This document shows positions 29,094-39,603 of a stretch of DNA of 64,000 nt, in pieces. The DNA lies in assembly GCF_015220045.1 (NCBI RefSeq), contig NZ_JADBGB010000001.1, forward strand, positions 1,641,001-1,705,000, given 5' to 3'. Under the pieces are notes generated by a model. The model had not been told where the DNA came from. It ran no database searches and was given only the letters and a program-made list of their open reading frames with translations. The translations under genes were made by a program, and so were the position numbers. The stretch comes from Marivivens aquimaris (GTDB lineage Bacteria; Pseudomonadota; Alphaproteobacteria; Rhodobacterales; Rhodobacteraceae). Each line of letters starts with the position of its first letter. The stretch's first letter is position 1.

Positions 29094-30029
29094 TTATTCG
29101 GAAGGGGCCGGTTCACCGACCCTCATGATTTCCCACTGTAGCGTGATACCGCTTGAATCGTAAACCTTTTTCCGCACAGCCTCACCTAGCCCTTCGAGAT
29201 CAGCCGCCGTTGCGTCACCCGCGTTGGTGAGGAAGTTCGAGTGCTTCTCATTCATGACCGCGCCGCCGATGGTCGCGCCGCGCATTCCGGCGTCGTCGAT
29301 GACCTTCCACGCCTTCAGTTCGTGCGTATCGTCCGCCTGCCCCGTCGACGAATAACCGGCGGGATTGCGGAAGGTCGAACCGGCGGTCCGGTCCTTGGTC
29401 GGCTGCGTCTCGTCCCTTTTTTTCAACTGGTCTTCCATCCTTTGACGGAGAGCCTCGGGATCGCCTTCGGGCGCATCGAAGGTCGCGGAAATGATGATCG
29501 CCCCTTCCGGCAGCGAGGACTGGCGGTACTGCATCCCCAATTCGCTGACCGGTAGAATTTGGCGGGAGCCGTCGCGCATAATGACTTCGATCTCGCGCAG
29601 AACGTCCGCCGTGTAGGTGCCGTAGCAGCCCGCGTTCATCGTCACAGCGCCACCAATGGTGCCGGGAATGGTGCGTAGGAACGTCAGATCGAGCCCCGCA
29701 TCGGCGGCTTTCCGCGCAACCATCGCGTCGAGCAGCGCAGCGCCGGCTTTGACCGTGGTGCCGTCAATCTCGATCCCGTTGAAATTGCGGCCCATGCGAA
29801 TGACCACACCGCGAATACCGCCATCACGCACGATGAGGTTAGACCCCACTCCCATCGGGAAAACGGGCACCGCAGGATCGAGCTCTTTCAGGAAGTCGGC
29901 GAGGTCATCGGGATCGGCGGGCTGGAAGAACACATCCGCAGGACCACCGACGCGCATCCACGTCAGATCGGCAAGATTACGGTTTTCGGTGAGCGTGCCA
30001 CGAACGGGCGGAAGTGCGAATTCAGTCAT
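29094..30029 (-). CDS. murB: UDP-N-acetylenolpyruvoylglucosamine reductase
   Basis: A 311-residue FAD enzyme that reduces enolpyruvyl-UDP-GlcNAc to UDP-MurNAc. The FAD-binding part has [40 protein letters not shown] and [19 protein letters not shown]. The C-terminal substrate domain has [11 protein letters not shown] (catalytic Ser) and [24 protein letters not shown]. It is a type IIa-like MurB with the usual proton-donor glutamate region near the end. Start choice: 30029 ([11 protein letters not shown]) matches related proteins; the ATG at 30053 is possible. SD sequences are weak for both. Confidence 0.95.
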   Translation of the reverse strand: MTEFALPPVRGTLTENRNLADLTWMRVGGPADVFFQPADPDDLADFLKELDPAVPVFPMGVGSNLIVRDGGIRGVVIRMGRNFNGIEIDGTTVKAGAALLDAMVARKAADAGLDLTFLRTIPGTIGGAVTMNAGCYGTYTADVLREIEVIMRDGSRQILPVSELGMQYRQSSLPEGAIIISATFDAPEGDPEALRQRMEDQLKKRDETQPTKDRTAGSTFRNPAGYSSTGQADDTHELKAWKVIDDAGMRGATIGGAVMNEKHSNFLTNAGDATAADLEGLGEAVRKKVYDSSGITLQWEIMRVGEPAPSE

Positions 30030-30081
30030 GCTTCGGATGTAGCGCGGAGGCATGAATCTGCCAAGCGATCAGAGCCGAAAA

Positions 30082-30321
30082 TCAACCGCGAATACGTTTC
30101 CAGAGGAAGTAGACGGGCCAGCGGAGCACGGACATCGCGCCAAAGAGCACCAGCAGACCGATGATCGGCCCGTTTTCCCATGTCACCCAGCCGAGGAGCG
30201 GGATACCGGTCGCAATCAGCACGTATGCCCGCGACCAGTGATTGTCCCTGCTGGGGATCAACGCGGCGACATTGGCCGCGATGAACCAGCAAAAGGCGAC
30301 GACAAGGGAGAGTGAGATCAT
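30082..30321 (-). CDS. DUF2484 small membrane protein in the dcw cluster
   Basis: A 79-residue protein with two or three hydrophobic segments ([50 protein letters not shown]) and a basic C-terminus (WKRIRG). I recall this as the DUF2484 family, found between murC and murB in Rhodobacterales. The ATG at 30321 overlaps the murC stop as ATGA and has GGAGAA before it, so translation is coupled to murC. Its fixed place in the cell-wall operon suggests a role in envelope growth, but none is established. Confidence 0.85.
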   Translation of the reverse strand: MISLSLVVAFCWFIAANVAALIPSRDNHWSRAYVLIATGIPLLGWVTWENGPIIGLLVLFGAMSVLRWPVYFLWKRIRG

Positions 30322-31721
30322 TTCTCCAGTCGGGCGGGCAGATTGTTCGCCCACTGACCGATGGTACCCGCGCCAAGGCAGACAACGATGTCACCAGGAC
30401 GGGCCTGTTCACGCACAAGGCGCTCCAGATCGTCTTCGGAGATAATTGCACGCGCATGGCGGTGACCGTGACGGATCAGACCGGCAACGAGGTCATCGCG
30501 GCCTGCGCCTTCGATGGGTTGTTCGCCTGCGGAATACACCTCGGCGATGGCAACCACGTCGGCCTCGTTAAAGCAGCCGCAGAAATCCTCGAAGAGGCTC
30601 GCCAGACGGCTGTAGCGGTGCGGCTGGTGAACAGCGATCACGCGGCCTTCTGAGGCGTGACGCGCGGCTTTCAGAACGGCAGCAATCTCGACCGGATGGT
30701 GGCCGTAGTCGTCGATAATGGTCACGCCATCAAGGACTTCGCCGACCTTGGTGAAGCGGCGGTTCACGCCGCCAAACTTGGCCAGCGCCTCGCGGATACC
30801 GTCTTTCGACATGCCGAGGAAACGCGAGACAGCCACAGCGGACAGCGCGTTCGATACGTTGTGGTCACCCGGCATCGGGAGCGAGCAGCCTTCGATCACG
30901 TCGTCTTCGGCCTGAAGCGCGATATCGAAGTGAGCGACGCCCTTCTCATAGCGCAGGTTGATCGCGCGCACGTCGGCCTGAGCGTTGAAGCCAAAGGTGA
31001 TGACGCGGCGGTCGGTGATTTTGCCGACGAGGTTCTGCACCTCGGGGTGGTCGGTGCAGCAAACCGCAACGCCGTAGAACGGGATGTTCGATACGAAGTC
31101 GTAGAAGCCCTTACGCAGGTTCTCGATGCTGCCCCAGTGCTCCATGTGTTCGGGGTCGATGTTGGTGACGATAGCGATGGTCGCCGGAAGGCGGTTGAAC
31201 GTGCCGTCGGATTCGTCGGCTTCGACCACCATCCACTCGCCCTCGCCCACGCGGGCATTGGAGCCGTAGGCGTGGATGATACCACCGTTCACCACAGTCG
31301 GGTCAAAGTTGCCGTGATCAAGCAGCGCAGACACCATGGTGGTGGTGGTGGTCTTACCGTGAGTACCGGCCACCGCAACGTTCGACTTCAGGCGCATCAG
31401 CTCGGCGAGCATCTCTGCGCGGCGCACAATCGGCAGGCCGCGGCGGCGCGCTTCGTCAAGTTCGGGGTTGCCCGGTTTGATAGCAGACGAAATGACGATC
31501 ACGTTCGCATCGGCGAGGTTGTCTGCCGACTGGCCCTCGAAAATCTTCACGCCCATACCGGCCAGACGGTCGGTGATCTTGGATGTTTTCGCGTCCGAGC
31601 CCTGCACGGTGTAACCGAAGTTGACCAGCACCTCGGCGATACCGGACATGCCGATGCCGCCAATACCGACGAAATGGATTGCGCCTACATCGGTCGGCAG
31701 TTTGGTAGCGGTCGAGTTCAT
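30318..31721 (-). CDS. murC: UDP-N-acetylmuramate--L-alanine ligase
   Basis: A 467-residue Mur ligase that adds L-Ala to UDP-MurNAc, the first step of stem-peptide assembly. The N-terminal [17 protein letters not shown] binds UDP-sugar, the P-loop is [11 protein letters not shown], and [21 protein letters not shown] and [14 protein letters not shown] are the typical MurC blocks. Length matches the family (about 465). The start is 3 bases downstream of murG's stop, and its 3' end overlaps the DUF2484 gene. Confidence 0.98.
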   Translation of the reverse strand: MNSTATKLPTDVGAIHFVGIGGIGMSGIAEVLVNFGYTVQGSDAKTSKITDRLAGMGVKIFEGQSADNLADANVIVISSAIKPGNPELDEARRRGLPIVRRAEMLAELMRLKSNVAVAGTHGKTTTTTMVSALLDHGNFDPTVVNGGIIHAYGSNARVGEGEWMVVEADESDGTFNRLPATIAIVTNIDPEHMEHWGSIENLRKGFYDFVSNIPFYGVAVCCTDHPEVQNLVGKITDRRVITFGFNAQADVRAINLRYEKGVAHFDIALQAEDDVIEGCSLPMPGDHNVSNALSAVAVSRFLGMSKDGIREALAKFGGVNRRFTKVGEVLDGVTIIDDYGHHPVEIAAVLKAARHASEGRVIAVHQPHRYSRLASLFEDFCGCFNEADVVAIAEVYSAGEQPIEGAGRDDLVAGLIRHGHRHARAIISEDDLERLVREQARPGDIVVCLGAGTIGQWANNLPARLEK

Positions 31722-31724
31722 TCT

Positions 31725-32819
31725 TCAGTCTTTCTTCTGTGCCAGGTCTTCGACAAGCATAACTAGCCGTTCTGTAGCGTCCGGCAAGGCGCAAGACAGC
31801 GCGGCACCCGCCATTTGGGCAGCGCCCTGCGGGTTGGTGAGCACCAATTCGATCTGATCCTTGAGCGCCTCGGCGTTCATTTTGCTTTCCGGCATAAGGA
31901 TCGCGGCACCCGCTTCGACCAGCGCACGTGCGTTGGCGGTCTGGTGGTCTGCGGTCGCTGCAGCGAACGGCACAAGTACAGAAGGACGACCGATGACCGA
32001 GATATCGGCAACCGACGACGCACCCGAACGGCTGATAACCAGCTGCGCTTCGGCCATGCGTTCCGGTACGTCGGTGAAAAAGCTCTGCACGTCGGCACGC
32101 ACGCCACAATCGGCGTAGGCGGCATTCACGCGGTCCAGATCCTCGGGACGCGCCTGATGCGACACGCGCAGGTGCTGGCGAATAGGTTCGGGCAGCGCGG
32201 CAACGGCGGCGGGCACGACATCGGACAGGATGCGCGCGCCTTGGCTTCCGCCCATCACAAGCATCGACATCGGATAGGCACCCGGTTCGATGTAGCCAGC
32301 CGCATGGCGCGACAGCACCGAGCCGCGCACCGGATTGCCGGTGTGGTCGCCCTCTACCCCGTCGGGGAGCGCAGTCGGCCATGTGCCGCAAGCGATCTTG
32401 GAGACATGTTTCGCGAACACTTGATTCACGCGGCCCAGCACGCCGTTCTGTTCGTGGATCATCCGCGGCAGACGCAGCACGGTCGACGCGGCCATCGCGG
32501 GGATCGACGGGTAGCCGCCAAAGCCGACAACAACAGCGGGCTTGTCACGCATCATGCGGCCGATCGCACCGATGATGCCGCCTGCGATCTTGAACGGAAC
32601 CAGCGCCTTGGCCGCAATGCCGCCACGGGCAAAGGTCGCGCTGCCAAGTTCGATGACCTCAACCTCTTTGGGGAAGCCGCCGGTATAACGCGCGCCGCGC
32701 GCATCGGTCGTCAATTGAACGCGCCAGCCCTTGACGAGCATCGCCTCGGCCAGCGCTTGGGCAGGAAACATATGGCCGCCGGTACCACCGGCGGCAATAA
32801 TGAGCAGCGGTGCCGCCAT
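31725..32819 (-). CDS. murG: UDP-GlcNAc--lipid I GlcNAc transferase MurG
   Basis: A 364-residue GT28 glycosyltransferase that converts lipid I to lipid II at the inner face of the membrane. The N-terminal G-loop is [19 protein letters not shown], followed by [13 protein letters not shown] and [12 protein letters not shown]. The C-terminal donor site has [16 protein letters not shown] and [22 protein letters not shown]. It starts 2 bases after ftsW ends, so the two are cotranscribed. Confidence 0.97.
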   Translation of the reverse strand: MAAPLLIIAAGGTGGHMFPAQALAEAMLVKGWRVQLTTDARGARYTGGFPKEVEVIELGSATFARGGIAAKALVPFKIAGGIIGAIGRMMRDKPAVVVGFGGYPSIPAMAASTVLRLPRMIHEQNGVLGRVNQVFAKHVSKIACGTWPTALPDGVEGDHTGNPVRGSVLSRHAAGYIEPGAYPMSMLVMGGSQGARILSDVVPAAVAALPEPIRQHLRVSHQARPEDLDRVNAAYADCGVRADVQSFFTDVPERMAEAQLVISRSGASSVADISVIGRPSVLVPFAAATADHQTANARALVEAGAAILMPESKMNAEALKDQIELVLTNPQGAAQMAGAALSCALPDATERLVMLVEDLAQKKD

Positions 32820-32821
32820 GG

Positions 32822-33988
32822 TTAGCGTCCCCTTCTGAGTAGAATGTCGCCGATATCACCCTGCGAACGGGTCCGCGTCAGCGCCAGCAGCATCCCGATC
32901 AGGATGCCCGATGCGATGACGGACGAACCGCCATAGCTGACGAACGGAAGGGTCATGCCCTTGGCAGGCAGAAGGCGTACGGCCACGCCCATGTTGATCA
33001 CGGCCTGAATGCCGAATGCACATGCGAGGCCCGTACCGGCGAGACGGATGAACGGATCGCGCTCTTTCGTCAGGCGATAGAGTGAACGGATCACGATGGT
33101 CATGTAAAGAAGCGCGATGCAGCCGACGAGCACGAGCCCGTACTCTTCTGCGGCAACCGCGATGATGAAGTCGGTGTGTGCGTCGGGCAGGTTCATTTTG
33201 ACCTGACCTTCGCCGATGCCGACGCCAAAGAAACCACCTTCGCGGATCGCATTGGTCGCAAAACCAAGCTGCGTCCGCGGGTCCAGATCGGCGCTGAGGA
33301 AGCCGTCGATACGGCGGGCGAAGTGTTCCGAATTGCCGTAGGCGAACATGCCCGCGCCAATGGTCAGACCGGCCACACCGACGAGCAGGAACATCGGCGC
33401 ACCGCCGACGAAATACATCACGCCCCACGCAAAGAGCACCAGACAGGCTTGGCCAAAGTCGGGCTGGAGCGCGAGCAGCAGACACACAGTCGCCGCCAGA
33501 ATAGCCGAATACATCCGCCCCGGAGGGCCACCGAGGTCATGCGCCGAGGCCATAAGCCACGCGGCCACCACGATAAATCCGGGCTTGAGGAATTCCGAAG
33601 GCTGGACCGAGAAACCGCCCAGCGACAGCCAGCGCACAGCACCCTTGCCAAAGTCAGTACCGATGAACGGCAGCGCGATGATGATGGCAAACGTCACGCC
33701 AAACCCCAGCGTCGCAAGGCGGCGCACCAGCTTGGGGGACATCATCGAAGTGATGAACATGGTGATCATCGCCAGCATCCCGAACTGGGCCTGCTTGATC
33801 ACGTAATAGAACGGCGCCATGCCCGTGCGCTCTGCCAACGGCGGAGACGAGGCAAGCCCCAACAGAATACCGATACCGAACAAACTCAGCACGCATGTCA
33901 GCGCGAATTTATCGATTGTCCGCCACCAACGTGGAAGAATGGGATCTCCGGTGGATACCGGGATCGTGCCATAGACCATCTCAGTCAT
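32822..33988 (-). CDS. ftsW: Septal peptidoglycan glycosyltransferase FtsW
   Basis: A 388-residue SEDS-family protein with about ten transmembrane segments. SEDS proteins polymerise lipid II into glycan strands, FtsW at the septum with FtsI. Typical blocks are the [19 protein letters not shown] segment, [39 protein letters not shown], and the final ALTRTRS region. The periplasmic loop aspartate region is retained (LQPDFGQ). It is the first gene of the visible minus-strand dcw run; its upstream region is shared with the divergent flavoprotein gene. Confidence 0.96.
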   Translation of the reverse strand: MTEMVYGTIPVSTGDPILPRWWRTIDKFALTCVLSLFGIGILLGLASSPPLAERTGMAPFYYVIKQAQFGMLAMITMFITSMMSPKLVRRLATLGFGVTFAIIIALPFIGTDFGKGAVRWLSLGGFSVQPSEFLKPGFIVVAAWLMASAHDLGGPPGRMYSAILAATVCLLLALQPDFGQACLVLFAWGVMYFVGGAPMFLLVGVAGLTIGAGMFAYGNSEHFARRIDGFLSADLDPRTQLGFATNAIREGGFFGVGIGEGQVKMNLPDAHTDFIIAVAAEEYGLVLVGCIALLYMTIVIRSLYRLTKERDPFIRLAGTGLACAFGIQAVINMGVAVRLLPAKGMTLPFVSYGGSSVIASGILIGMLLALTRTRSQGDIGDILLRRGR

Positions 33989-34079
33989 GGGTGTACCGCT
34001 TTTCTGCCTCGTGATCGTCCGTTTGCCGGATCTGATGGGATGAAGTGTAGTGCCAACGCAGGTTCTTTGCCAGTAAAAT

Positions 34080-34111
34080 AAAGGCGGGGTTTCCTGCCCC
34101 CTTGCGCCTTT
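34080..34111. other. Hairpin in the ftsW/flavoprotein divergent region
   Basis: Outer arms AAAGGCG (34080-34086) and CGCCTTT (34105-34111), with an inner GGG/CCC pairing and a bulge. Lying between divergent starts, it would be in the 5' UTR of one of the genes. No T run is present, so it is not a clear terminator; its function is unknown. Confidence 0.35.
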
Positions 34112-34136
34112 CCGCTTTTCCCGTCAGGTGACGCCC

Positions 34137-35312
34137 ATGCGAGTGAGAACCCTTATCATCGGTGCCGGAGCAGCCGGCATGTTCTGCGCGGCGAATGCCG
34201 GTCCTGACGTTTTGATCGTCGATCACGCCAAAAAACCGGGCGAGAAAATCCGGATTTCGGGCGGCGGGCGCTGTAACTTCACCAACCTCGATGTGAAGGC
34301 GTCCAATTACATCAGCCGCAATCCGCACTTCGCCAAAAGCGCCCTCGCTCGTTACACGCCATGGGACTTCATCGGTCTGGTAAGCGGCCACGGCATCGCC
34401 TGGCACGAAAAGACGCTCGGCCAGCTATTCTGCGACGATAGCGCCAAAGACATCATCGCCATGCTCCAGTCCGAAATGGACAATGCAGGCGCAAAGCTGA
34501 TGCTGGAGACATCGGTCGAAGCGATCGAATACGACGGCAGCCACTACACGGTGATCCTCCAGCGCGGCGGCAGACAGACGATCTGCAAGGCAGAGAAACT
34601 AGTCATCGCGACGGGCGGCAAGTCGATCCCGAAAATGGGCGCAACGGGTTTTGCGTATAAAGTTGCCGAGCAGTTCGGCCTATCGCTTACAGACACCCGC
34701 CCCGCGCTCGTGCCATTCACCTTCTCGGATAACCGCTTCGCCGCGATCTCCGGCATCGCGACACCTGTCACCGCCCGCGCCGATCAAGGCCCCGCTTTCG
34801 CCGAAGCGATGCTCTGCACGCACCGCGGCCTCTCCGGCCCCGCGATGCTGCAGGTCTCCAGCTATTGGCAGGAAGGCGAGGACATCCACATAGACCTCGC
34901 GCCCACGACCAAAGTCACCGACGCGCTGAAGCAGGCCCGCAAGGACAGTCCGCGCAAATCGATGACTACCGCGCTCGGCAAACTCCTCCCTGCCCGCTTG
35001 GTCGATCTGCTCAAGGACGAACTCGCCGTCACCGGCAACTGCGCCGAATGGTCCGACGCACGCATCGACACGCTGGCCTGCGCGCTCTCGAACTGGTCGG
35101 TCAAACCGACGGGCACCGAAGGCTACCGCACCGCCGAAGTCACCCTCGGCGGCGTCGACACGGAAGGTTTGTCCTCGCAAACGATGGAAGCGAAAAACGC
35201 CCCTGGCCTCTATTTCATCGGTGAAAGCGTCGACGTCACAGGCTGGCTCGGCGGCTACAATTTCCAATGGGCATGGGCCTCTGCCCACGCAGCAGGACAA
35301 GCGATCGCCTGA
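34137..35312 (+). CDS. HI0933/YhiN-family FAD-dependent oxidoreductase
   Basis: A 391-residue flavoprotein with an N-terminal dinucleotide-binding motif (TLIIGAGAAGMFCAANAG). The family-specific block is GEKIRISGGGRCNFTNL, then VIATGGKSIPKMGATGFAY. The C-terminal FAD-binding end is GLYFIGESVDVTGWLGGYNFQWAWASA. These define the HI0933-like family, whose substrate is not established. The ATG at 34137 has AGGTGA upstream; a GTG three codons earlier is less likely. The gene is monocistronic and convergent with the urease operon. Confidence 0.92.
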   Translation: MRVRTLIIGAGAAGMFCAANAGPDVLIVDHAKKPGEKIRISGGGRCNFTNLDVKASNYISRNPHFAKSALARYTPWDFIGLVSGHGIAWHEKTLGQLFCDDSAKDIIAMLQSEMDNAGAKLMLETSVEAIEYDGSHYTVILQRGGRQTICKAEKLVIATGGKSIPKMGATGFAYKVAEQFGLSLTDTRPALVPFTFSDNRFAAISGIATPVTARADQGPAFAEAMLCTHRGLSGPAMLQVSSYWQEGEDIHIDLAPTTKVTDALKQARKDSPRKSMTTALGKLLPARLVDLLKDELAVTGNCAEWSDARIDTLACALSNWSVKPTGTEGYRTAEVTLGGVDTEGLSSQTMEAKNAPGLYFIGESVDVTGWLGGYNFQWAWASAHAAGQAIA

Positions 35313-35313
35313 C

Positions 35314-35372
35314 CTGCCTTTGTGCCCCCAAATATCCCGGGGTGAATGCCGCAGGCAGAGGGGCAGCGCCCC
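35314..35372. repeat. Rhodobacterales-style intergenic repeat with nested hairpins
   Basis: Between the converging flavoprotein and ureG genes. Outer arms CTGCCT (35314-35319) and AGGCAG (35353-35358) enclose a CCCC...GGGG pair with CCAAATATCCCGG. A second hairpin, GGGGC-AGC-GCCCC, lies at 35360-35372. Similar elements with a CCCAAATATCCCGGGG core recur, from memory, at gene ends in Rhodobacterales genomes. It may act as a bidirectional terminator. Confidence 0.5.
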
Positions 35373-36005
35373 TTAGGCCGCCTCCTCTTTGAGCACCAGC
35401 CCACCGATATCGACGATGTAGGACACGATCTCTTCGGGTCCGATCCCATTGCGCAGCTCGCAGAACACGAACGGCTTGCCTTTGCGGTGCTCGGTCGCGT
35501 CACGCTCCATCCTCGCGGTGTCCGCACCGACATAGGGCGCAAGGTCACGCTTGTTGATAACCAGCAGATCCGACTTGGTCAGCGCAGGGCCGCCCTTGCG
35601 TGGAATGTCGTCCCCTGCTGCCGTGTCGATCACATAAATCGTCATATCTGCCAGCTCGGGCGAGAACGTAGCCGATAGGTTGTCGCCGCCGCTTTCGATC
35701 AGGATCAGGTCGAGGTCCGGAAACGCCTCGTTCAGCTCCGCAACAGCCGCAAGGTTGATTGAGGCATCCTCACGGATTGCTGTATGCGGACAGCCGCCTG
35801 TTTCCACCCCGCGCACACGCTCGTTCGGCAGAACCTGCGCACGCATCAACGCTTCAGCGTCTTCGCGGGTGTAGATGTCGTTAGTGATGACCGCCATGGA
35901 GCAGCGATGCGCGAGCTGCTTGCACAGCTCTTTGGTGAGGGTCGTTTTACCGGCGCCGACGGGACCACCGATCCCGACGCGCAGCGGGCCGTGAGGAGAA
36001 CTCAT
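35373..36005 (-). CDS. ureG: Urease accessory GTPase UreG
   Basis: A 210-residue SIMIBI-class GTPase that delivers nickel to urease. The P-loop is [17 protein letters not shown], the metal site is in [14 protein letters not shown] (Cys-Pro-His), the G3-type motif is [20 protein letters not shown] and the base-recognition motif is [12 protein letters not shown]. The ATG at 36005 with AAGGA upstream gives the standard length; a much longer in-frame extension upstream is not conserved. It is the last gene of the urease operon, and its stop lies in the intergenic repeat. Confidence 0.97.
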   Translation of the reverse strand: MSSPHGPLRVGIGGPVGAGKTTLTKELCKQLAHRCSMAVITNDIYTREDAEALMRAQVLPNERVRGVETGGCPHTAIREDASINLAAVAELNEAFPDLDLILIESGGDNLSATFSPELADMTIYVIDTAAGDDIPRKGGPALTKSDLLVINKRDLAPYVGADTARMERDATEHRKGKPFVFCELRNGIGPEEIVSYIVDIGGLVLKEEAA

Positions 36006-36036
36006 AGCGCCATTCCTTCCATGTTCAGACCGCCCG

Positions 36037-36672
36037 TCATGTGCGGTAGATCCGTGTCGTTTGTGTCTCGTGCGCGATCGCCGCGATGTCCGCCGCCATA
36101 ACCGCGCTGCCGAGGTCATCTTCGCTCGCCGTCATTGCCTCGGCGGCAATGGCCTCGATGACCGGTGCGGCGCTGCGCAAAACGCGTTGCGCTTCAGTCT
36201 GCCCGATGGGCACGCAGCGGGCAGCGATAGTGCAGAGGTTACCCGCGAAGGCTTGCAGGTAGAACGTCAGCGTCTCGGCCAACGGCAACCTTTCGGCCTT
36301 GGCCGCAGCGCCTGCGATTACAGGCAGCGGCCAAGCCTCTTTCGGGCCGTCCCATACGTCCGACACGACATTGCTGAATGCCCGTCCCTGCGCGGTCGTT
36401 TCCAGATGCCTCTCACGCGAACTGCCCAGCGCGATGGCGAGTTCGGCTACCTCAGACGCGTCGCCCCTATAGGCCAGCGCCAGCAAAATAGCGTCCTGAC
36501 GCCCCGCCCCGCGCTGCAATACATCAAAAAGCCATGGGGAAAACGTCTTGGCGTCCGAGACCTTGCCCGCTTCACACATCGCCTCAAGCCCGTGGGAGTA
36601 GGCGAACGACCCAACGGGGAAGTTCGCGCCGAACCACTGGGACAGCGTGAGAATGTCAGTGCTCGTGGCCAT
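36037..36672 (-). CDS. ureF: Urease accessory protein UreF
   Basis: A 211-residue all-helical protein that bridges UreG and the UreD-urease complex and gates nickel delivery. The N-terminal block [22 protein letters not shown] is diagnostic. Its 5' end overlaps ureE by 17 bases. The C-terminus ([16 protein letters not shown]) ends in the RIYRT tail typical of UreF. Normal length. Confidence 0.95.
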   Translation of the reverse strand: MATSTDILTLSQWFGANFPVGSFAYSHGLEAMCEAGKVSDAKTFSPWLFDVLQRGAGRQDAILLALAYRGDASEVAELAIALGSSRERHLETTAQGRAFSNVVSDVWDGPKEAWPLPVIAGAAAKAERLPLAETLTFYLQAFAGNLCTIAARCVPIGQTEAQRVLRSAAPVIEAIAAEAMTASEDDLGSAVMAADIAAIAHETQTTRIYRT

Positions 36673-37114
36673 GCGTCCGTCCGTGGCCGTAGGCGCCGCC
36701 TTCGGGGGTGAAGGGTTCGGTGACCTTTTTTACCTCTGCGCCGAGCAGCTTCAGCATGTCCTCGATGACGTGGTCATGCTTGATGAGAATACGCTCATGC
36801 TCGATCTGGCAGGGGGTGTGGCGGTTGCCGATGTGCCACGCCAGACGGCTGAGGTTATGGCCGCGCACCTCGATCAGATCCTCGGCAGCGGCTAGGACCA
36901 TGACGCCGCCATGTTCGGTTTCGAGCACGTCGCCCTGGTTCAGTGAGGTGGTCTCTTTCAGGTCGATGAGGATCGACGCACCGCTATCGGTGTCGAGCTT
37001 CTTGCGCCGCAGGAAGCGGTCCTCATAAGTGAGCGTCAGCGTATCCGGCGCGGTCAGGTTGGGACCGCGCGAAACGGTGCGGGCGACGGGAAAAGTGATC
37101 TGGGTCACAGGCAT
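36656..37114 (-). CDS. ureE: Urease accessory nickel metallochaperone UreE
   Basis: A 152-residue nickel carrier. The N-terminal peptide-binding domain (TYEDRFLRRKK...LIDLKETTSL) is followed by the metal-binding domain with RLAWHIGNRHTPCQI and ILIKHDHVIEDML, containing the conserved interface histidine. The tail ends in a His-containing HGRTHGHEH, a short version of the His-rich UreE tail. It lies 15 bases after ureC. Confidence 0.96.
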   Translation of the reverse strand: MPVTQITFPVARTVSRGPNLTAPDTLTLTYEDRFLRRKKLDTDSGASILIDLKETTSLNQGDVLETEHGGVMVLAAAEDLIEVRGHNLSRLAWHIGNRHTPCQIEHERILIKHDHVIEDMLKLLGAEVKKVTEPFTPEGGAYGHGRTHGHEH

Positions 37115-37129
37115 TCTCCGGCTCCCCGA

Positions 37130-38830
37130 TCAGAACATGAAATAGCGCTGCGCCATCGGAAGCTCCGATGCGGGCTCGCAGGTCAGCAGTTCGCCGTCGG
37201 CGCGGACCTCATAGGTTTCAGGGTCGACTTCGACTTTGGGCATGAGGCTGTTGTGCACCATGTCAGCCTTGCCGATGTTGCGGCAGTTTTCGACCGGCAG
37301 AACCTCTTTACCGAGCCCCTGCCCCACGCCAGCCTCGTAGGCTGCCTTGGACACAAAGGTCACGCTGCCTGCCAGCAGGGCCCCGCCAAAGCCACCGAAC
37401 ATCGCGCGGCTGTAGACGGGCTGCGGGGTCGGGATCGAGGCATTGGTGTCACCCATTTGGGCCACGGCGATGGTGCCGCCGAGCAGAACCATCTCTGGCT
37501 TTACGCCAAAGAACGCAGGCGACCAGAGCGCGAGGTCGGCGCGCTTGCCAACTTCGATGCTGCCGATGTGCTTGGACATGCCGTGGGCGATGGCGGGGTT
37601 GATGGTGTACTTGGCGATGTAGCGTTTGACGCGGGTGTTGTCGTTTGCGCCCTGCTCTTCGGCCAGACGGCCGCGCTGGACCTTCATCTTGTGCGCGGTC
37701 TGCCATGTGCGGATCAGCACCTCGCCGACGCGGCCCATGGCCTGACTGTCCGACGCGATGATCGAAAACGCGCCCATGTCGTGCAGGATATCCTCTGCCG
37801 CGATGGTTTCCTTGCGGATGCGGCTTTCGGCGAAGGCCACGTCTTCGGGGATCGACTGGTCGAGGTGGTGACACACCATCAGCATGTCGAGGTGCTCTTC
37901 GAGCGTGTTCACCGTGTAGGGGCGCGTCGGGTTGGTCGAGGACGGGATGACGTTCGGCTCACCGCAGACCCGGATGATGTCGGGCGCGTGACCGCCGCCT
38001 GCGCCTTCGGTGTGGAAGGCGTGGATGGTGCGGCCCTTCATCGCCGCAACGGTATTCTCGACAAAGCCGGATTCGTTCAGCGTGTCGGTGTGGATCATGA
38101 CCTGCACGTCCATTTCATCCGCCACGGTCAGGCAGTTGTCGATGGCGGCGGGGGTAGTGCCCCAGTCTTCGTGCAGTTTCAGACAGGACGCGCCCGCGTT
38201 GATCATCTCTTTCAGCGGCGCGGGGAGCGAGGCGTTGCCCTTGCCCGCAATGCCCGTGTTCATCTGAAGACCGTCGAACGCGCGGAGCATCTGGCCGATG
38301 TGCCATGTGCCCGTGCAGGTCGTCGCCAGCGTGCCGTGAGCCGGCCCCGAGCCGCCGCCGATCATGGTGGTGACGCCCGAATGCAGCGCGTCGTCGAACT
38401 GCTGCGGCGCGATGTAGTGGATGTGGCTGTCGATGCCGCCAGCGGTGAGGATACGCCCCTCGCCCGCAATGGCTTCAGTGGCGGGGCCGATGACGATATT
38501 GACGCCCGGTTGGGTGTCGGGGTTACCCGCCTTGCCGATGCCAGCGATGCGGCCGTTCTTCAGACCGACGTCGGCTTTGTAGATGCCGGTGTGGTCAACG
38601 ATCAGCGCGTTGGTGATGACAGTGTCGACGGCGCCTTCGTCGCGGGTGCGCTGGGACTGGCCCATGCCGTCGCGGATGACCTTACCGCCGCCGAATTTGA
38701 CCTCTTCGCCGTAGGTGGTGAAGTCCTTCTCGACCTCGATAATCAGATCGGTGTCGGCCAGACGGACCTTATCGCCGGTCGTCGGTCCGAACATGTCAGC
38801 ATAGGTTGCGCGGGAGATTTTCGCGGGCAT
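37130..38830 (-). CDS. ureC: Urease alpha (catalytic) subunit
   Basis: A 566-residue catalytic subunit that hydrolyses urea to ammonia and carbamate. The nickel-site histidines are in [21 protein letters not shown] and [15 protein letters not shown]; the bridging carbamylated Lys is in [13 protein letters not shown]. The mobile-flap active-site Cys/His region is [15 protein letters not shown]. The metal-dependent hydrolase fold and length (566) match bacterial UreC. It is preceded by the two extra genes at 38834-39603. Confidence 0.98.
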   Translation of the reverse strand: MPAKISRATYADMFGPTTGDKVRLADTDLIIEVEKDFTTYGEEVKFGGGKVIRDGMGQSQRTRDEGAVDTVITNALIVDHTGIYKADVGLKNGRIAGIGKAGNPDTQPGVNIVIGPATEAIAGEGRILTAGGIDSHIHYIAPQQFDDALHSGVTTMIGGGSGPAHGTLATTCTGTWHIGQMLRAFDGLQMNTGIAGKGNASLPAPLKEMINAGASCLKLHEDWGTTPAAIDNCLTVADEMDVQVMIHTDTLNESGFVENTVAAMKGRTIHAFHTEGAGGGHAPDIIRVCGEPNVIPSSTNPTRPYTVNTLEEHLDMLMVCHHLDQSIPEDVAFAESRIRKETIAAEDILHDMGAFSIIASDSQAMGRVGEVLIRTWQTAHKMKVQRGRLAEEQGANDNTRVKRYIAKYTINPAIAHGMSKHIGSIEVGKRADLALWSPAFFGVKPEMVLLGGTIAVAQMGDTNASIPTPQPVYSRAMFGGFGGALLAGSVTFVSKAAYEAGVGQGLGKEVLPVENCRNIGKADMVHNSLMPKVEVDPETYEVRADGELLTCEPASELPMAQRYFMF

Positions 38831-38833
38831 GAC

Positions 38834-39280
38834 TTATTCCTTTTTATCGAGCCCCAAGAGGACGCGTCGCGGGCCGTCCCGATGGGAATACAATTTGCGC
38901 GCCCAGAGCGCGAAAAGCGGGGTCAGAACGCCCGCGTCTATGGTGATGTTTTCGTCGAGCCGACTACCCGAACCTTCGGGCGTAATGTTCAGACGGTGCT
39001 GCCAGGTTTTGACACCCGCGCCGACCTCGTCGGACTCGAACTGCATGGCTTCGTCGTCGCAGCGCACGACCCGCATCCGGTAATCCTGTGCAGGCAAGCG
39101 CCCGAAGAGGCGCACCTTGACGGTAAAGTCCTGCCCTTCCCTGACCCTGCCTTCGGGAAGCCCTTCGAAGGCCAGCAGCGGCTGGCAAACCTCGGCCAGC
39201 GCATCGTAGTCGGTCACAACGTCCCACAGTTTTGCGGGCGGGACGTCGTACCAGTGGGAAAGGTTTACCGTCTTCGTCAT
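38834..39280 (-). CDS. SRPBCC-domain protein inserted in the urease operon
   Basis: A 148-residue polyketide-cyclase/START-like (SRPBCC) protein. It starts TKTVNLSHWYDVPPAKLWDVVTDYDALAE and ends in a beta-rich GVLTPLFALWARKLYSHRD segment. Spacing to its neighbours is 3 bases on one side and 2 on the other, so it is part of the urease transcript. It is not a known urease accessory factor. It could bind a small hydrophobic ligand; a link to nickel or urea is not evident. Confidence 0.8.
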   Translation of the reverse strand: MTKTVNLSHWYDVPPAKLWDVVTDYDALAEVCQPLLAFEGLPEGRVREGQDFTVKVRLFGRLPAQDYRMRVVRCDDEAMQFESDEVGAGVKTWQHRLNITPEGSGSRLDENITIDAGVLTPLFALWARKLYSHRDGPRRVLLGLDKKE

Positions 39281-39282
39281 CG

Positions 39283-39603
39283 TTACTTCAGCTTCGGAAA
39301 GCTCGGGCCTTTCTTGGCCAGTCGAGCGCTATTCGATCTGGTCTTGGCGCGTAGCGGTTTAATCATGGCCATCGCGACCTCGTCGGGGCGCTTGCCGCTG
39401 ACGGCAGCGGACATTCCGGCAGCGGCGGACTTTGCGAAAGCGGGGGGCTTTTCGCTAAACATCCGTGCGTTTTCGGACGGCGTGACGGACCAGAGCCCCA
39501 TCATGCCAAGCACACGCATCGACATCACGGCGTTGGTTTCCCAGACCAGCATGGTCAGGGCCGTCGATGCGCCGATTAGCTCTGCTGGGGTTGCGACCTT
39601 CAT
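39283..39603 (-). CDS. Phasin-like small protein in the urease operon, unknown function
   Basis: A 106-residue protein that is Ala/Met/Ser-rich and helical, with [24 protein letters not shown] followed by [50 protein letters not shown] landmarks across residues 15-95. It resembles the phasin-like small proteins of Rhodobacterales that are often labelled 'antifreeze protein'. The start overlaps the ureB stop by 4 bases, so it is translationally coupled to ureB. Function unknown; such helical proteins can coat storage granules or membranes. Confidence 0.7.
   Translation of the reverse strand: MKVATPAELIGASTALTMLVWETNAVMSMRVLGMMGLWSVTPSENARMFSEKPPAFAKSAAAGMSAAVSGKRPDEVAMAMIKPLRAKTRSNSARLAKKGPSFPKLK

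Noticed and set aside
35373..36119. Longer UreG reading frame with an Arg/His-rich N-terminal extension
   Set aside because: The extra 38 residues are not UreG-like. The ATG at 36005 has a good SD and gives the normal 210 residues.
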